Positions 62,401 to 64,000 of a DNA stretch of 64,000 nt are shown here, piece by piece; the first letter of the stretch is position 1; each line of letters begins with the position of its first letter. This stretch comes from Oscheius dolichura (taxonomy: Eukaryota; Nematoda; Chromadorea; Rhabditida; Rhabditidae): NCBI GenBank assembly GCA_932521035.1, contig OW051497.1, positions 5,208,001-5,272,000 of the forward strand, in the 5' to 3' direction. Made by a program: the position numbers and the translations under genes. The notes beneath the pieces were generated by a model that saw nothing but the letters and a program-made list of their open reading frames with translations, searched no databases and was not told where the DNA came from.

Positions 62401-64000
62401 CAAACACCCGGCTTAAATAGACAATTGAATTTGTTCAAAGATGCACTTAGACTGAGTAGTGAATTTGGCTGAGAATAACCCCCGTACTCCATTCACAAAG
62501 GGGACCCATTTGTTGTCACCTCCCGGAAAAATGCGATTGAAATTTATTTTCATATTCCGGAATAGAATGTTTTCTCTTTCCGCTCCTAAAAGGGGTTGCC
62601 TAACTATATTCCGCCAACTTTGAAAGGTCCTTGGTCTTTCCTCCTTCTGCTAAATTTGCCTAATCCATTCTAGGAAAAGCAGAGTCCTCCTTTATGTGGT
62701 GACCATTTTGCGTGGTCTATAAAGCGCAGATTCTTTTACAGATGAGTGAGCCACTTTGGACCCTGCATTATGCCCAGTTTGCTCGATGGACAATAGACTT
62801 CCGCCGACTTTTGTCAGGGGCACTTATCTCTGTTTTCTTCTGTTAAAATTTTTCCACTAACTGTCCCGTTCCATTCTTCTATTTTGTTATTTTCATCGTT
62901 TCGAGACTTTGCAGTCCAGCGCACAATGCATATCCAAGCGCGGAGAAACGATATTTGACCCCCTTGAATAACAGATTTCTTGAGCTTTTCCAGGGAAAGT
63001 CTTCTTAATGTTCAGGCCCTTTCCGACTTCCCTTCGGCCGGGGCACATTATTCGGCTGTTAAGATGTTCACACAGGTCTGGCGTATGCCCTGGGGAGGGA
63101 TAAGTTTTGGATTATATCTCCCGCATAGACAAAATCAAATTTATGCCGTTCCTGTTGAATATTAGAATTTGTCCTTTCATTGTAGTCGCTCTTCTCCCAC
63201 TCCGTCGGCATTATCACACAATATTGGCATTTTCTAGGTTCCCACCCTCGCCACCATAAACGTGATGGATTAGCGTTGATTCTCTAATTCCACTCCCCCA
63301 CAAGCTGTCTAATATGTTCAGAAAGGATGCATTTCTACTTTTTGCTCTGACCAAATGTCAATTGCCAACTAATCCATTCACCAAATTAACAGAAGCCAAC
63401 ACATGATTCCAGGAGTACTAGCTCTAATCCCGGGTTTTCATGTCTCGTTCCTTGTTTGACCCCACTGGACCCGCTTCCTTCTCTACTTCTTAACTGAAAA
63501 ATAAAAGCAATCTTGTCTGCGAACATTTCGGCGCCTAAACTCTGATAGTGGACCGACTACTGATCTCTTCCTCCCGCTTGACATTATCTGGCTAATACGC
63601 TGCTCTCCAGACCTCCGCCCCATTCTTTAGCTTTGGTTAATCTCCTTGTCGGCCAATGAGTTCGAGCACAATAATATGGTGTTATTCGATCTCCTTGTCT
63701 GTTTTTGGAAGCGAAGTGCATATTCGGCAATCCTTTGCCGTGTAAAATTCAAAGCTCTACAGGATTTGTAAAATCCGGGGGAGAAATTTAATCCAGCTGT
63801 TGATACACCCACGTTTCCCCGGCTGCACCACAGTATATGGACATAAATGAAGGCAAATTGTTATTGTTGAGTTCTACAAAGTCCCTAGACTCCTTGAGAC
63901 TGGCGCACTTTGTCACTTTATTAATCTCGGGGAGTCGTCGCCTGAAGGGCTAAAACCTACTTCGCACTTCCCCTCAATTCATAGTCTCTCGTGTCTCTTA
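59493..64000. other. Gene-poor, pyrimidine-rich region to the window end
   Basis: About 4.5 kb. The plus strand is T/C-rich over much of 59.8-63.9 kb, with many short T-runs. No coding exons, signal peptides or domains recognised on either strand, and no tRNA. It could be a long 3' flank, a very large intron of a gene outside the window, or old repeat. Confidence 0.45.

Overview
The window is from a small, intron-rich eukaryotic genome, almost certainly a nematode. The markers are a MOLO-1-type levamisole-receptor modulator, a ZIG-like secreted two-Ig protein, an LPR-like lipocalin, nematode-style class 2 and class 3 lipases, a GW182/AIN-type protein and a short-intron troponin T. Introns are mostly 30-60 nt. 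Many acceptors end in AAG or TAG rather than the strict TTTTCAG of Caenorhabditis, so I do not assign a genus. No tRNA, rRNA or CRISPR was seen, and nothing bacterial or viral. I built the gene models by hand, joining exons at GT-AG sites with reading phase checked. For most complete models the exon lengths sum to a multiple of three.

Layout: troponin T (5' end off-window, + strand, 1-3627); a gene-poor gap; ZIG-like Ig protein (-, 7449-8811); a 6.7 kb gap with no recognisable gene; CLINT1/epsinR (-, 15548-18275); GW182-like (+, 19156-22007); gap; aspartylglucosaminidase (+, 25726-27158); MOLO1 (+, 27795-29410). Next is a dense block of secreted-protein genes: a lipase-3-fold protein lacking its nucleophilic serine (-, 29491-31733), an LPR-type lipocalin (-, 32481-34550), a tandem pair of unrecognised secreted paralogs (-, 34870-35968 and 36778-37894) and a class 2 lipase (+, 38718-39835). 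After it come a long-chain acyl-CoA synthetase (-, 41426-44612), a SUN-domain protein (+, 47986-53038), ERGIC1 (-, 53317-54502), a cysteine-rich single-pass membrane protein (-, about 55395-56071), LC8 dynein light chain (-, 56911-57538) and a divergent Ras-like GTPase (+, 58297-59492). The last 4.5 kb has no gene I can support.

The most notable observations are these. (1) The SUN protein carries, between its transmembrane segment and its coiled coil, six exact-length 30-residue aromatic repeats plus degenerate copies in one 1005-nt exon; I know of no such element in SUN proteins. (2) Troponin T has two homologous 81-nt exons separated by only 23 nt, the arrangement expected of mutually exclusive exons. 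(3) A class 3 lipase homolog has GHAIGG instead of GHSLGG and an apparent frameshift in an A5 run. (4) Two MITE-like elements share TTAA-ended inverted repeats; one sits in an acyl-CoA synthetase intron. (5) Several secreted-protein genes share a TATA box 29-43 nt before the ATG and very short 3' UTRs.

Functionally the block from 29 to 45 kb is biased to extracellular or lipid-related products (two lipase folds, a lipocalin, an acyl-CoA synthetase, secreted paralogs). The other genes are housekeeping (trafficking, miRNA silencing, nuclear envelope, dynein) and are placed among them without visible operon structure.
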